From Varroa destructor (taxonomy: Eukaryota > Arthropoda > Arachnida > Mesostigmata > Varroidae), in contig NW_019211454.1 in NCBI RefSeq assembly GCF_002443255.2, positions 18,691,037-18,755,036 on the forward strand: 64,000 bases of DNA, in the 5' to 3' direction. This document shows positions 1-12,500 of the stretch, one piece after another. Numbering within the stretch: the stretch's first letter is position 1; each line of letters opens with the position of its first letter. The notes under the pieces were generated by a model. It was not told the DNA's origin. It saw nothing but the letters and a program-made list of their open reading frames with translations, and did not search any database. The translations under genes and the position numbers were made by a program.

Positions 1-2987
1 CTTAGTGCGTGTGGCTGTATATCTATGCACGAGATGTTAATTTTAGTAGAAAAAAAAACCTCGTAAACATATAGGTCCGTGGAGCTAACACCATGTGTAT
101 CATTCTATAATATCATTACTATCCTCATTATTATTGTCGAGATAATCGCTTTAATTATACAAACAAAAAGTTAATTATCGTGTTAAATAGATGTCGTCAC
201 AACGCGTAATAACAATGTACTTGGATAGAAAGTGCTCAACTCACGTATATACATTGAAATACAGAAACTGTCTACCGGAGGAGACATTAATATGCCACTT
301 TCCTTTACCCCAACTTACTTCAATGGACTCTTGCTCTTATTATCACCGATTTATGATGTCCCATATTCGCCTTTACTTTTTTGCCAGCACAAACGCAAAT
401 GCTTTTTTCGTCCATCTCGTGTATTCAATACACCTCGTAATAAAGACATCAAATTTGATGAGTTTTTGGCAAAAGCTAAACAAAAAAGCGTTCAGTTTTT
501 TTTTTTGTGGCTAGCCGTTTATAAACACAATCTTCCATAACTCTTTCACCCCTCCTTATTCAGCCTGATATGGCATTACCATATCTATAAACGGATCATC
601 TCACAATATGTACGAAGACCTAGAACAAAACAGATACAGCACTTCACTCCACCGCTGAGGCACAAATCCATGGATTTGTATATCTGTAACGCACTGAGTT
701 GGTCGTCGCTCGTCCATCACTGGCCATTACTGCGACCGTATGTTGCCAGTGGCTCACGATGCTGCTGCAGATTGACCCAGCTCGCCGATATGCGTTTGAA
801 AGCTCACCAAAGGGAGCGACTATTGTGAACCACTGAAATTGTGTAACATATTGATACCGGCTTGCTCTTCGGCTTGGTCACGATTCGTGGGTCGGAGTCA
901 TGGTCCACAAACAGGATATCAAGTAGGTAAGCAGGGGCCCACCGATCAAGTGAGGCACAGAGCTCTAGCCTCGGTCTTTCACCTTTTTCTTTCTCGTCGT
1001 GCTAGATGGTCATTCACTGCAACTGGTACCCCTGTTTCGTGTATGTCCTGTGTACGATGTCCCCATGTGGAGCTAGCGTAGTAGCACTGCTCATCCTAAG
1101 GGTTATTTCACGAAGGGTGACATACTTGGACTCAAACATATACACCAACTCGCACTTTCTCTTTTCACACACGTACGCATCCGTGACTAGCAACATCTAT
1201 CCAGTATAAACGCGTCTTCAGTTTCCCGCAGGAATAATGCTATAGGATTTTCCCGTTAAGCACGAGAGTCTCCACTGGGTTTCCCTTTGCGCGCCCTCTC
1301 TCTTCCTATTTATAATATAAAAATGTTACTCCCTTTGGCCATTCAGTTTATCAGCAACGGCAGCAGGGTTTCTATATAGCTTACAACCAAGTTGCGCGAC
1401 GCGCTTCATGACCCCTTGAATGACTCACCCAATTTCTTTCTCTTTCTCTTGCTTACTGCTACACACTCACGGTCATCAAGTTAAGGCCAGAGAGTGCAAC
1501 GCTTCGCGTCCTGAACTCCTAGCAGTTGCAGCCAGGACAGGCCGATGGGTGCTCCGAACGAAACAGTCGTAAAGCCCAGGACTGTATTTATCTTAGGAGA
1601 AAAAGCTTAGGTAAAATGAACAGGAGTCGTGCAAGGTTTAGGCCAATTGCGTCTTTCGTCCTTGTTGAAATTCGCACTGCGCTACAATCATGTAGCTAAA
1701 CCAAGGTGCAGCAACGGCATCCGAATCGGGCATGCAGCTCGTTGATGCATGAAAAATTTCTTTTTGAACTAAGGGCAAAACGCATTATTGAGATTCTTAT
1801 AGCTTCGCCAATTCTATCTGTCAGTTCGTTGCCGACCACAAGAAGAGCTCACGGCGGCGGCAAACAAGAAAGCACAGAACATTTGCTATAAACAGGCCGA
1901 TACCTGCTACGACCTTTCCGCAAGGGTTCCAAAGTAGTCATGTAGTTAAAGACAAAAGAGATTCAAATAGACAGCCAGGCACAATTGCAGCTGCCGTAGT
2001 AAGGCTCACGTTAAGCTGACTTAAGAGCAGCTTGAATTGCCAGCTTGAATCCTGTCGGAAAGCAGCAACGGAACCGCCAATCCATTCTTCCTCACCGGCA
2101 TTGGCTCTTCTCCAGAACACTGTGTTTTCAACAACGAATTCAGAGAAGAGCGGGACAGTAAACTAGAGGGGAGAAAGCCGTCTCCGGCCTTCAATAGAAA
2201 ACACGATGACGACGACGGCGAGAACAGGGGGAAATGGAGCAGGATTTCCGAAATCTTAAATTGTTACGTTTTATTCATGAATTTTGAGCGTTCGAAATCT
2301 TTGTTAAACTCTGCAGAGTGGGACGATTCCTGTTGTCCTGTCTCTCAACACTTTACTCGTTACCCTTCTCCGTTAGCTGGATTCGTAGTGGGCCTCGGTT
2401 GGATGATAGCACTGGCGGAAAATGTATGTTCGCGAAGAGGTAACTGATTTGTTAAGCAGGGTTTCAAAATACACGGGGCAGTCGAATATCGAATGCGTAA
2501 GGACTCACTGTTCCATTAAATCGTCGGTGTTTTATGAAAACGGGGGGTTAGCCGTCTTAGGTTTATGAGAATATATGTTCTGAAATTCTATAAGTAAGTC
2601 TTACCGTAATAATAGAATTTCAATGCGTTTACAAGGCCTCCTGTGGTTAATGTATCCCGTTTTCCTAAATGGGCCAATATTTGCAATAAATTTCGATAAG
2701 ATCGACTGAGATCCATACGAGGTGCTAGTGTCAGGCCAAAATATAAGGAAAAAACGAGACTTTGAGTACATTGTTTTAACAGGCGGTTGATTTGAACTAT
2801 TGTGTTTAAATAAACACGGAATACATCGCATAGCTGCAATTGCAAACATTTAGAACCACTTCGCTCGTCCTACAGCTCTACCCATTTAGAGTATCATTTC
2901 ACAAATTGAAGCCCAATGAACGCTAAAGAAAAAACTGCTAGGCAATTGCTCGTATGAGGCCACAGTGTTCGTCTGACTTCAATATTC
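1..2987. other. Non-coding or unassigned
   Basis: No supported gene. An open minus-strand stretch at 832-644 follows an acceptor-like ACACAATTTCAG, contains GAGC donor-like steps and reads about 62 codons, but has no start and nothing else to support it. Confidence 0.5.
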
Positions 2988-3055
2988 TATATATATATAC
3001 CGTTATTTATATATATGTATATTATTAAGTATATATTATATATGTATATAATGTA
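2988..3055. repeat. Imperfect TA/TG-rich tract
   Basis: Interrupted runs of TA with occasional TG; a degenerate microsatellite. Confidence 0.7.
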
Positions 3056-4079
3056 TGTTATACATACTGTTTCTGCTCCAGGACAGCGATACAATTTGGC
3101 ATTGCCTCAAAGGCTCGTTTGGCCGTCATCGTTTACTCACAGATATCGTCACCAAAGATCCAAACTAAGCTGTCGACTTTTAATAGCAGGTAACCACTAA
3201 CCGACAAACAAACCGCTTACGCTTGCCAAGAAAGCAAGCCGAACTCCTGGGCTAGGTTTAGACCATTTGATTCCAGTCATTCAACGACAGCGGAAGCGAG
3301 CGGGGTCCCTCGGGTATTTTGGAGGCTGGACATTGGCCAGTGTCGGTCCCTTATGCACGAATGTCTTCAGCCAACGTTACTCTTCGAGACTTACGAAGCG
3401 TCTGCTAAACCTTGCAACAAGCGCCTTGCTATTAACTGGCGAACCGAACTCTTCAGGAAAGCGATATGATATCGCCGGCAAAAACTGTCAAGAAGTTCCC
3501 AGTTCTTATTGCAACATGACGGTACACCGTCACACATCTGAAGTAGTAGCTGGCCTTCATTTTCACTGAGAAGTTAATGTGTGTGCCTTCCTGTATGCCG
3601 ACAAGACTATGGGACTCCATTGAAGGAAAGTCAAGCCCACAGCAGAAATGTGCGACAATAATACGGCTGTCGGATAAAAAGGGGAAAGATTATCCAACTT
3701 CTCGTATTCATTCAAAATGAGCACGATTTTGAAAATTACTTAATCTGATTTCACAGAAAAATGTGTTGTACTTTGTAGCTAGATTACTGCTTCTTTAACG
3801 TTAGCTATTACGTTTGTCAGCCAAGAATCATCCCTTCTTGCCATGAGATGATTTCCAATGAGATATTGAGACAGGACTGTTGAAATTATCAATCCTGCAA
3901 TAATGCAATCCTGTCAAAGACATTGCTTCATTTCTCCATCCGTATTATCGCTGTATGGTAAATTTGCGTTTATTTCAGCGCAAAATCCGCAATCACTATA
4001 GCCACTATACCATTCTAACCTATAACGTTATCTCGAGACAGATGCACGGCTCGAAGGTTATTTCAGACGTACCTCATAG
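3056..4079. other. Non-coding or unassigned
   Basis: Only short chance-length frames; nothing recognised. Confidence 0.5.
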
Positions 4080-4688
4080 TTGGGTCGATCCTACCCAGTC
4101 TGCATTAGCATCCGACACTCCAGTTTTTCTTTTTCATTTGCAAATAGGACCAAGCCATGCCTTTCTATAACCGTTATAGTTTGCTCAAAAAGACTGAAAG
4201 GTTTGCTGCTTCGCGAACAACCGAATGATCAGCCGGACCCGCAGCTTCTTGCACTCGACGAAAGTGCTATAGAAATGCAGCCAAGAAGTGAAGGCCCAGG
4301 TAGAAATAGGTTTGTTTGCCTGTGCCCGCAGCACCTCGATCCGTCTCGACAGATAGTTCAGAAGCTGGCAACAGCTCGACTGCTTTTATTGGTTGGGATA
4401 AAGACAGAGCGAGAGAAAATAGAGATGAAGATTATACCCTTTAGCTCGCTTATTGCCACTACTAAAGCGAAGAGCAGCGAACCGAAGCAAGTTATAGCTA
4501 GTACTCCGTCAATCTCTCGATCTTCACATGATGCTTCACATCGATACAACCGCTTAGCGAGGCTCCGACAGTCGCCGGATGGCAGTCTCGAAGTCTTTTA
4601 TTCAAAGTTACTTTTGTATAGCACTACGTTGCACTATTTCATCGTATTGCTGAGTGCAGGTGTAGCCGGCAAAGTTTACTGCCCCTAG
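4080..4688 (+). CDS. 203-codon open frame without an ATG start, status uncertain
   Basis: Stop-to-stop frame of 203 codons, the longest outside the main gene. The first codon after the stop is TTG, and the first ATG is about 65 codons in. Its middle is charged and Ser-rich (SSEPKQVIASTPSISRSS) and its end hydrophobic (LHYFIVLLSAGVAG). It contains a donor-like CCAG|GTAGAA. No family is recognised. By a rough stop-codon estimate, about 0.05 frames this long are expected by chance in a window this size, so it may mark an exon, but nothing else supports it. Confidence 0.2.
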   Translation: MGRSYPVCISIRHSSFSFSFANRTKPCLSITVIVCSKRLKGLLLREQPNDQPDPQLLALDESAIEMQPRSEGPGRNRFVCLCPQHLDPSRQIVQKLATARLLLLVGIKTEREKIEMKIIPFSSLIATTKAKSSEPKQVIASTPSISRSSHDASHRYNRLARLRQSPDGSLEVFYSKLLLYSTTLHYFIVLLSAGVAGKVYCP

Positions 4689-6179
4689 GCCACTACATAA
4701 TTTATGACTGCGTTGTAGAAGGCGTAGGATGGCACTAGCAGTTTTAATAAATTAAGGAAGCCCAATTCGCTTCGTTGGCTTAGCATCATTTTGGCATCGT
4801 AAGAGTAAACAGAAATTCAGATTTGCTTTTACGGGACGACAGACAAAAAAGTCTTTGGACAAAAAGTTACTGAAGGGAAAAATGATGATAACGGATGCGT
4901 GGGTCAGTGCACTCTGTACTATCGTTACGCATCACGCGCAATGGGTGACTTACAAAATACTGTTGATCCATCTACTATCACTAGGATTCCTGAAACGAAC
5001 AAATGTGGTCGGCTGCTCAAAGCCGAGTTACCGATCATCCGCCATAAAAGCAAATCGCCTAATATTAACGATGGTATCCTAAAGTCGCTCGAACACAAAT
5101 GCACGTTTGGCCGAAACTCACGGTAACTATTAAGTATTACTTACTTACATATATAAATAGTCACTTTTTGATTATAGACGTTTATCAACTAGACCATTTT
5201 TTGCAAAAACCTTCCACAGCCGTATAGGTGGCGTCCATGTGAGGTATCCCGCCTTAGGCCCAACCGCTCTCGTTGGGTCCAGCTGTTAATGTCCTCTAAA
5301 TAAATAATCGCGGTGTATGTACCAGCGTCGCTTGCTCAAACAACTAAACGATATAGGAACGTTTCTTATGGCGCTCTGAGAGAACTTCAACCTCGTCCCG
5401 CTTTTTTATTACGAATCGTCAGTGTAATATGCGGAAATGGAGAGAGGTTAAAATGCTTAAACATACCGTTTCCATAGCTGACAATGGAACACCATAATCG
5501 GATCGAACAGTTCGTTCTAAGCGATCTCATCTGCAAAAAAGACCGAGGTTTTCGCATATCGCATGATCTAGGAGTATCATTGCAAGAAGGCGATTGTCAT
5601 TTTGCTCGCGACATGCAGACAGCTGTTCTGATCGGGTGAAGTAATCACTCATCAGAGCTGATAAAAGGTATAATAAAATCGGAGACAGCCAAGCGCTGAA
5701 GTTCTACGCTGGAACATGCGCGGCAGTATACAGATCGGATGGCAGAGTAAACACACTAAGACGGGACAAGCTGCCAATGAGATCTGTCTTCAGGGAAGCA
5801 CTAGTTTGGCAAAGCATAAGCTCGGCGTCATCGTTACCAACAACTGCCCCTGGACGGCTTGCTTTAGGCCTAACACAAGTCTCGGGTAATCCAGTATCTA
5901 TGAAGACCGTACTGTACGTGCTTCCCACAACAGATATGCGTGGACTCTCTATAGAGCATTGATCGGCGTGGGGCCATCGTCATACTCCGAATCCCACGCT
6001 TGATTAACTGTGACTGAGGATCAGGGTTAAACGTAAACTTCGTTTCTGTTTACAGCAGTCCAACAAATTATGGAGTCATAGCAACGACTCTATGCAGATG
6101 TACTGATGTTTCTCTTATGTACTGCTCGCTCTTTTCTGATTTTTTTACAGCTGTCTTACTTTTGTCGTGTTTCCGTATA
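4689..6179. other. Non-coding or unassigned
   Basis: No supported feature beyond short overlapping frames on both strands. Confidence 0.5.
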
Positions 6180-7900
6180 GTTGTCGTAGGTGTTATATTG
6201 GTCCTACCTGAGGCGGTTTATCCCCGACGGCTGGGGCATTCTCCTTATCATTTTCCTTTGTCACCATCTTTGTTCGCGCTGGCGGCTACTACGACTGTTG
6301 CTGTTACCGGTGATGACTCTGTGCGCTCACTCTACGCAATCCAGCTTCCGTCGTTGATAGTTGTCGTTCTGATCAGGCATACGCCGCCGCATACGTATGC
6401 CTTAGACTGCTATGAACGGTCGGCTGGGATAGACTGATTCAAGTGAGAACGCTATTAAAAAGTGTATTTGTCGTTGGGTTTCGTTGTGTCGCACTATTCT
6501 TGTCCAGGAATCCAGCCGCACTACTCGCTACCCCCTAATTTCTTTTCTCTTTCGTTGTCGCTTCGGGTTTTTTTCTGTTTTTTTTTTCTTTTATTGTCGA
6601 TTCAGCTTAATCCACACCACTAGCGCTCTGGAGGCGCAGTTAGTCGCGAATCGCCACACTTCTCTCTGCACTTCAAGGAGTACCAGTCGCGTCTAGGGTT
6701 CCTGAGGTGCAGCACCGGATCCTTTCGCGTTTCTCCGTTGGGGTCTACGGGTGTCTTCTGTCGGAAGGAGGGTGGGTTAGAGTCGCTTAGACTTGGGTAG
6801 TGCGGTGCCGCCGTCGACAACCCGGTACGTTTTCGGGTTCGCTTTCGTATCAGTCACTCTACACAGTAGGTATCTATCTGACAAATGCACCAGAGGTGGC
6901 GCTGTGGTTTTCCGTCGGACAGCGGGCAATGACTGCAAAAACAGCGGGAATGCGGCAGCCGTCAGCCGCTAGCTTGGGCTAGGGAAGTCGACCAGAGTTG
7001 TGCAGGGAAAAAATTCGGGGCTTCGTATCTTTTCCGATATACCTCTTTCTAGTCCTTGGAAGAACTAACTGTCCGGCGTCGCTCTACTCGGCCGCTGGTC
7101 TTAGCGTTACCTCGACGTACAGTTCGCTTCCAGCGACGTGGACACGTACTCGCTCACAATTGTGCACCTAACCAACCGAGAAAAATAGTAGCATTGGGCA
7201 GACCGCCCGAGCACCACTACCGCTTCAACTGGAGCGATAGAGGGTAAGTATTCGCTGTTCTCCCGCTCTTTCGAATTTCAGGGCAACTCGCTCGCTCCGT
7301 GAGTTCCCTCTCCCCTCGTTCAGTGGCAGGAGAAGCCAGAGTACTGAGTGCCTACAGGACTGAGCCGACGGCCAGCGCCGTCTTGGCGACTTTGCATCCG
7401 TCCGAAAAGCCCAAAAAGCAATCCCCGTCACCCGGCAACCTTCAGCGGTAACTCTACCTTTCGCTAAGTGCCACTCTTTCGCTCCTTTTCTCACTCCACT
7501 AACGGCTCCGGAGGTGCAACGTGTGGCTGCTCTAAAATCACCCTCCTTCTCTCTTGTAGCGGAGGACTCACTAAACTCCTGCACTCAGTCTCTGAGGCTC
7601 TCTGAGCGAAGCTACCCGCGCAGGCTTCCCCATGCGCTCTCCCTCTCACCGACAGTATCGTCGTTATAACCACGTCGGGGTGTTGGCGGAGACGGCGTCG
7701 ATAGTGGCAACTGTGCCTGTACGCAACAACAACGGCTTTTTCCTCGCGGTGCCGGATAAGGCTTTCTGAGTCTATTATCGTGGCCTTGCTTTGGCTCCAC
7801 CATGGTCCGAGCTTCTTTAATGCAGTGGCTACCGTCCGGTTGTTTCGGCAGTGTCGCGGATCGATTTCCATGTTTCATTTGGGACTGTACGCGCAGCCTA
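6180..7900. promoter_or_regulatory. CpG-dense block, possible promoter or first exon
   Basis: The stretch is visibly richer in G+C and CpG than its flanks, for example around 7060-7240 and 7600-7870. Overlapping open frames appear on both strands here, as expected in GC-rich DNA, and none starts convincingly. A strong plus-strand donor, GATAGAGG|GTAAGT, sits at 7240/7241. The simplest reading is a promoter plus an untranslated first exon of a plus-strand gene whose later exons I cannot identify. Confidence 0.3.
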
Positions 7901-8740
7901 ACTCGCGCAGGCTGACCTTAAGCGCATGCGCAAAGCGTAAAGGGCAAATCCGCTGAAAAATATTCGACTGGGTTCGCAAGCAGCGAAAAGTGGAACGGCT
8001 TTTGTAGGGGATGGGCTAAATATCAGAGGGTTACTCTTGACACTGAGAACGTATAGGCGTCTTGGGGCGGCCGTCGTCACTACGTAAGTGTTGTACAACG
8101 TATGCTCGCCGGATGATTTAACTCGACATTTTATTTTATCGCTTTGTATGTTCTTTCTGTTCATCTATATTAAGTTGCAGCATATAGATAAGCAGTAAGT
8201 CGTTCGATATTAATCCTTCGACTCGTGCGCCCTATTTAATCTAAATTAAGACTGCATGATGGGAACTGGAAATTGACTTTGGTTAACGCCTGCTGGCGAA
8301 GGGCAGCTAAAGAAAACTAAGTCGGTAAAATATCTATTTAATACGTTTAATCATTCGGACATTACATTGGAAAAAGAGTTCTTTGGCTGGTAGAGATGAA
8401 GAAAATGGGCTAAGCTTTTGTCTCCTATATTTTACACCTTAATTAAAATGTCGTTCTTTTTAAGTATTATTCAGAACCGTCTCCTATACTTATTGATCTT
8501 AATAAATAGAACGTATTAGAACTGCATTACATTATTATACACACACATGCGTAGTATATAAAGTTATCTTATACAAGAACGTTTCTCCAACTGAAAGCAG
8601 CGTTAACAGAATCTTAACGCTCGTCTACCGTCATGCGATATCTTATCACCTACGGTTGGCGTGCATGATGTCAGTACATGCGAATTCGAATTTGGAATCT
8701 CTAGATAACACTGTTATCCCTGTCTCCCACCTTACCCTCG
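7901..8740. other. Non-coding, AT-rich
   Basis: Nothing supported. CpG content falls away from the preceding block. Confidence 0.5.
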
Positions 8741-8760
8741 TTCAAGCGCGAACGCTTGAA
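8741..8760. repeat. Perfect 8-bp hairpin with 4-base loop
   Basis: TTCAAGCG and CGCTTGAA flank CGAA. It lies about 55 bases past the end of the candidate exon at 8816 on the minus strand. Confidence 0.7.
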
Positions 8761-8815
8761 TTCCCATAGGTACGCCACTACCTTTAGCATGATCATCAAA
8801 ACCAGACAAGGCGCA

Positions 8816-8974
8816 CTAAGAATCTCGTTTTTCTAGATAGGTATTTTCCTGCGGAAACAATGCTAAAGTCATCGACTTTTGGAGAAATGAGATGCGCCAA
8901 AGAGCCTTAATCCGTGAGTACATACGCCTGTCTGTTGAGGACAATTCATTGGCCAGGAGGCGTGAAGAGCGGCT
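8816..8974 (-). CDS. Candidate terminal exon, product unknown
   Basis: The acceptor TTATGTCTTGACAG precedes 8974. Read in phase 0 the exon gives 52 codons starting SRSSRLLANELSS and ending LEKRDS before TAG, which suits the phase-0 donor after 9236. Read in phase 2 it gives EPLFTPPGQ and then stops, which suits the phase-1 donor after 9271. Both joins are frame-consistent, so alternative C-termini are conceivable. Evidence is splice consensus and phase only. Confidence 0.25.
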   Translation of the reverse strand, partial: SRSSRLLANELSSTDRRMYSRIKALWRISFLQKSMTLALFPQENTYLEKRDS

Positions 8975-9235
8975 CTGTCAAGACATAATCGGACATAATT
9001 AATAGAATTAAGTAGACAATGAAACAGGGATATGATAACCAGCTGTAAACTATTTGTTTGCACCGTAAAGAAAGCCCCGAGATCTCGTTAAACGGTAGTG
9101 GCCGCGAGCGACACGAAGAGAGAATCCAGCCACTGAATCCTGAATTCATCAAACACGACCGATGTATTTGGCTTGTCAAAATGGCCCTATATATTTAAAC
9201 AGATAAAGTCTTATTGCTTGAAGTTTTGAACTTAC

Positions 9236-9539
9236 TACGCAGCAAGAGCAAATCGTTCGTGTTTTCTTACCTTTACCAAAACGAAATCTTCTATGGTAAG
9301 GGTAACAATGTGGTAAGCCTTTCTCGGATTCCCATTCGAATTTATGATTCAATAAATTGTATTGGATGATCCCGGCGCTCTCGATAGTTTCATTGTATCC
9401 TAGACACCATTCGATGAAGCATCGCTCTATGTTCGATACTCGAGGGCGAAGTTCGCCAGCCAGTGGTCTCAACTGAGGACGGTTCGCCGACCACCAATAT
9501 TTCAGAAATTTATCTGCATCTCTCGTAGAACCCAAGCGT
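9236..9539 (-). CDS. Candidate internal exon, product unknown
   Basis: Open frame of about 100 codons with no local ATG start, containing DKFLKYWWSANRPQLRPLAG and later NHKFEWESEKGLPHCYPYH. Two consensus donors occur near its end: AAAG|GTAAGA after 9271 (phase 1) and GTA|GTAAGT after 9236 (phase 0). The upstream boundary is placed at an AG after 9540, with a poor pyrimidine tract. It pairs by phase with the exon at 8974 (see there). I recognise no domain. The main support is two strong donors inside a compositionally coding-like frame; the alternative is a chance frame. Confidence 0.3.
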
Positions 9540-12500
9540 CTTCAAGAAGTTACAACAAATCGATCGATCAATTCCGAACTACTGTCGCCAACGTTGCTAC
9601 CCACTATTAGTCAAGGTTCACTCACGTGCGAGCCGCACGTCTGCATCTCAACCACGCCATAGTATAATCGAGTATTCGGCATAAAGCCTGTAGATTCCGT
9701 CAGTCCTAAGGTACCAAGCTGTATGCCTTACCTGGTATGTGACCATACGCCCCGTCTGGCAGCAAGCAGGAACAGGGAGTTCTGGTTCGTGTTCCAATAA
9801 CACTATACACCATGATCAACCATTAAACACCCATCGTCCGCGAGCGAAAGCCGTGTAAAAAGTCGATCTACCCGAAATAGTTGGCCCGGCGACGGATTTG
9901 ATAGAAAAGAAATACCGTAAATGGAACGATCGGTTGCAATGTGGGTAAGTGATGATGGGAAGCAAACGACTTCATGAGGTTCACAGAGAAACAGTGTGAC
10001 AAAAACAAGCTGGGTAGTATTTGTAGTTCAAACGAATTATTCATATAGTATTTTCTCGTATTTTATTTAGAGCCTGATCCCGTTTAAGCGAACCTGTTGA
10101 ATCTTTTCAAGGTCCAATATGTGTTTATCGTTAAACGGCGACTGAGGGTCTAAGTGATTCAATATTGAACAATGCCAATGATGCCTATTTATTGAGTGTT
10201 ATATACTCGTTCACCACGTGACATCAGCTACCACGATCGATGCTCTACATTGCAAAGCATGATATTTTTATCACGTTCTTATCTGTTTATAATGTCCAAA
10301 CTGGAGCTGAAGTCAAAAACATTTATGTCAGGTCTGGTGACGGCCCTGGAAGTGCGAAAACCATTTTGAGTTGGCTTACCTGCTTCGAAGATCACAAAAG
10401 CTTGAACTTGATAAGTGTGCTTTTCTCTAACCAGCTTTCCGTATTTCATGAGTAGCTTTTGAACCACTTTTCAATTAGAATAGCTATCAGACAGATTGAT
10501 AACACTGAAATAGAATAAGTTTAATGGTAATCCAGACGTGCGACAGACACCTCTTGGCACTGACCGGAGCGGGATGCCCAACATATCACTTCCGAGCACT
10601 TTTTTCACCGTATAGAGTTCTCGCCGTACACAATATAGGTACGTCGAATCTTCTTTTCCACGTTGATCTCGGCACACGCCGAACGTGATTAAGAGAAAAG
10701 TTAAATTTCGTACCGTCTGAAATAGCGAATGAAAAAGATATGAAGCTTGCACTCTAGACGAAATTGTATAAACCTCATTCCTCTCACACCGTACCCTCTG
10801 CGTATGATGTAATTGTAATTGATTTAAAAGAAAAATAAATCTAGTTAGCGTTCTACTGGCTGGCTGGTTAAAAGGCTGCATAACGGCATGAAACTGAAAA
10901 TTGATAATTTGTTCTATACAATAAATTAATATAGAACTATACGATGATTTCGGATTGACCCAGTTTTGCTGTCTACTTGGTACCGAACTGCTCGCCAGCT
11001 GCCCGTGTTTCCTTGAGGCGATGATGTTTCTGAATTCCGCATTCTGGGTTTCATTTAAGTATTTGTCAGTTTCCTATAATGTCGTTTTTATCCGTGCGAT
11101 GATTCGGATAGTTGAGGTTGCACAAACAAAACCATCAGCGAGTCGGTAACCTTCGCAGTCAACCCTGTGGTGATCCGTTCAATCGCCTTATTTCGCACCA
11201 TATTGCTTACAGGTTCTAAAATAGCCGCATGCTAGCTAAAAACGCGCCTTTCTTTTCGACATACGACATTTTCATCGGCTAACGAATGTCCCTTCTGTCT
11301 TCTCCGTACGTAGTGATTTTCATTCACCCTGCTTGTTAACTAGATAAATTAGGGAAATTATAGAGAGAGAACGAAGCACGGTCGCTTTTGACTGACGTCA
11401 ACCGATTAGGCCACTGTATAATTAGGATATACAACATTGAGGTATAGTTATGAAAAAGTCATCAAACTAACGACAAGAGCTATGAATGTGTAAACGACCT
11501 TTTTCTGGCTTCGCGGCTATGCTACACGACTGTTTTGGGCCCGCTACCTCTGCCAATGGCCAACGCAAGGAATATAGATAACCGCCATATTTATTGGCGT
11601 GGTTCAGCCCTGACGTTTACCATTGAGTTTCAGTCACGTAAGTAGGCTTCTTTACCACCCAACACTTTCTACACGCATAAACTTAACTGGAACTTGCCTT
11701 TAGTGAAACTTGCCAGGCTACTTCTTATACTCTTCATTACTACAATAGGACGCAGGGTAGGGTACGTTACTAAATCGCACCCGTTATGTTCCTCATTATC
11801 AACTGCAACCCTCTGTCACACTTTTATCGTGTCGTTTGCAATACATTCATCGCCATTTTGAACTCTGCTAAGCTGGATCGCGACTGGCCATATTTGCAGT
11901 GGCTCGATGGCATTATAAACCTTACTGTAAAAATAGCAGAAGGAAACCGTAATAATAATAAACGTTATGCCGAAGGGCAATCACAAATAAAAGATAACCG
12001 CCAGCTGAAAAACTAAAGAAACCTCAGCTGCTGCGAAATTCATCAGTGTATACTTACAGAAATCTGTTAACGATGCTAAACCGTGCTAATGTCTCGGCTA
12101 CAAACGATTCATCTTCCAGAAATCAAGTGCGATACATCCAGATACAAAATATAAAATACAAATCAGGTTTCTTTTTAGGTAATCAAGCCAACGGTGTGTA
12201 TATATACAGAAGACAGTCTAGAACTGCTCAAATCGTTAAATATGCTCAAAAAGTAGACCGGGTAAAAAACCATGTTATTTTTATAATTTATTCAAAAAGC
12301 GTTTAGAGTTGTATCCGCAAGAAAACTAGACCTATTCAAGCCTGCTTATCCGCACAGCCTCCTGTCTATTGCCCACTTAAAATGTCGTTTCCAAAAAACC
12401 TCACATTACCCAATGCCATAATAATACTGCGCAGAAAGAAACTGCCTGAAAAACCATCTACAAACATCTCGGACATTGTTTGCCTCGGGATTTAGTAAAC

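Noticed and set aside
8704..8722. CTGTTATCCCT resembling part of a homing endonuclease (I-SceI) site
   Set aside because: Only about 11 of 18 bases match; no associated endonuclease frame; expected by chance.
10240..10881. Candidate exons on both strands
   Set aside because: Good acceptor and donor motifs exist, but frames joining them hit TGA, and both strands look equally protein-like, which argues against either.
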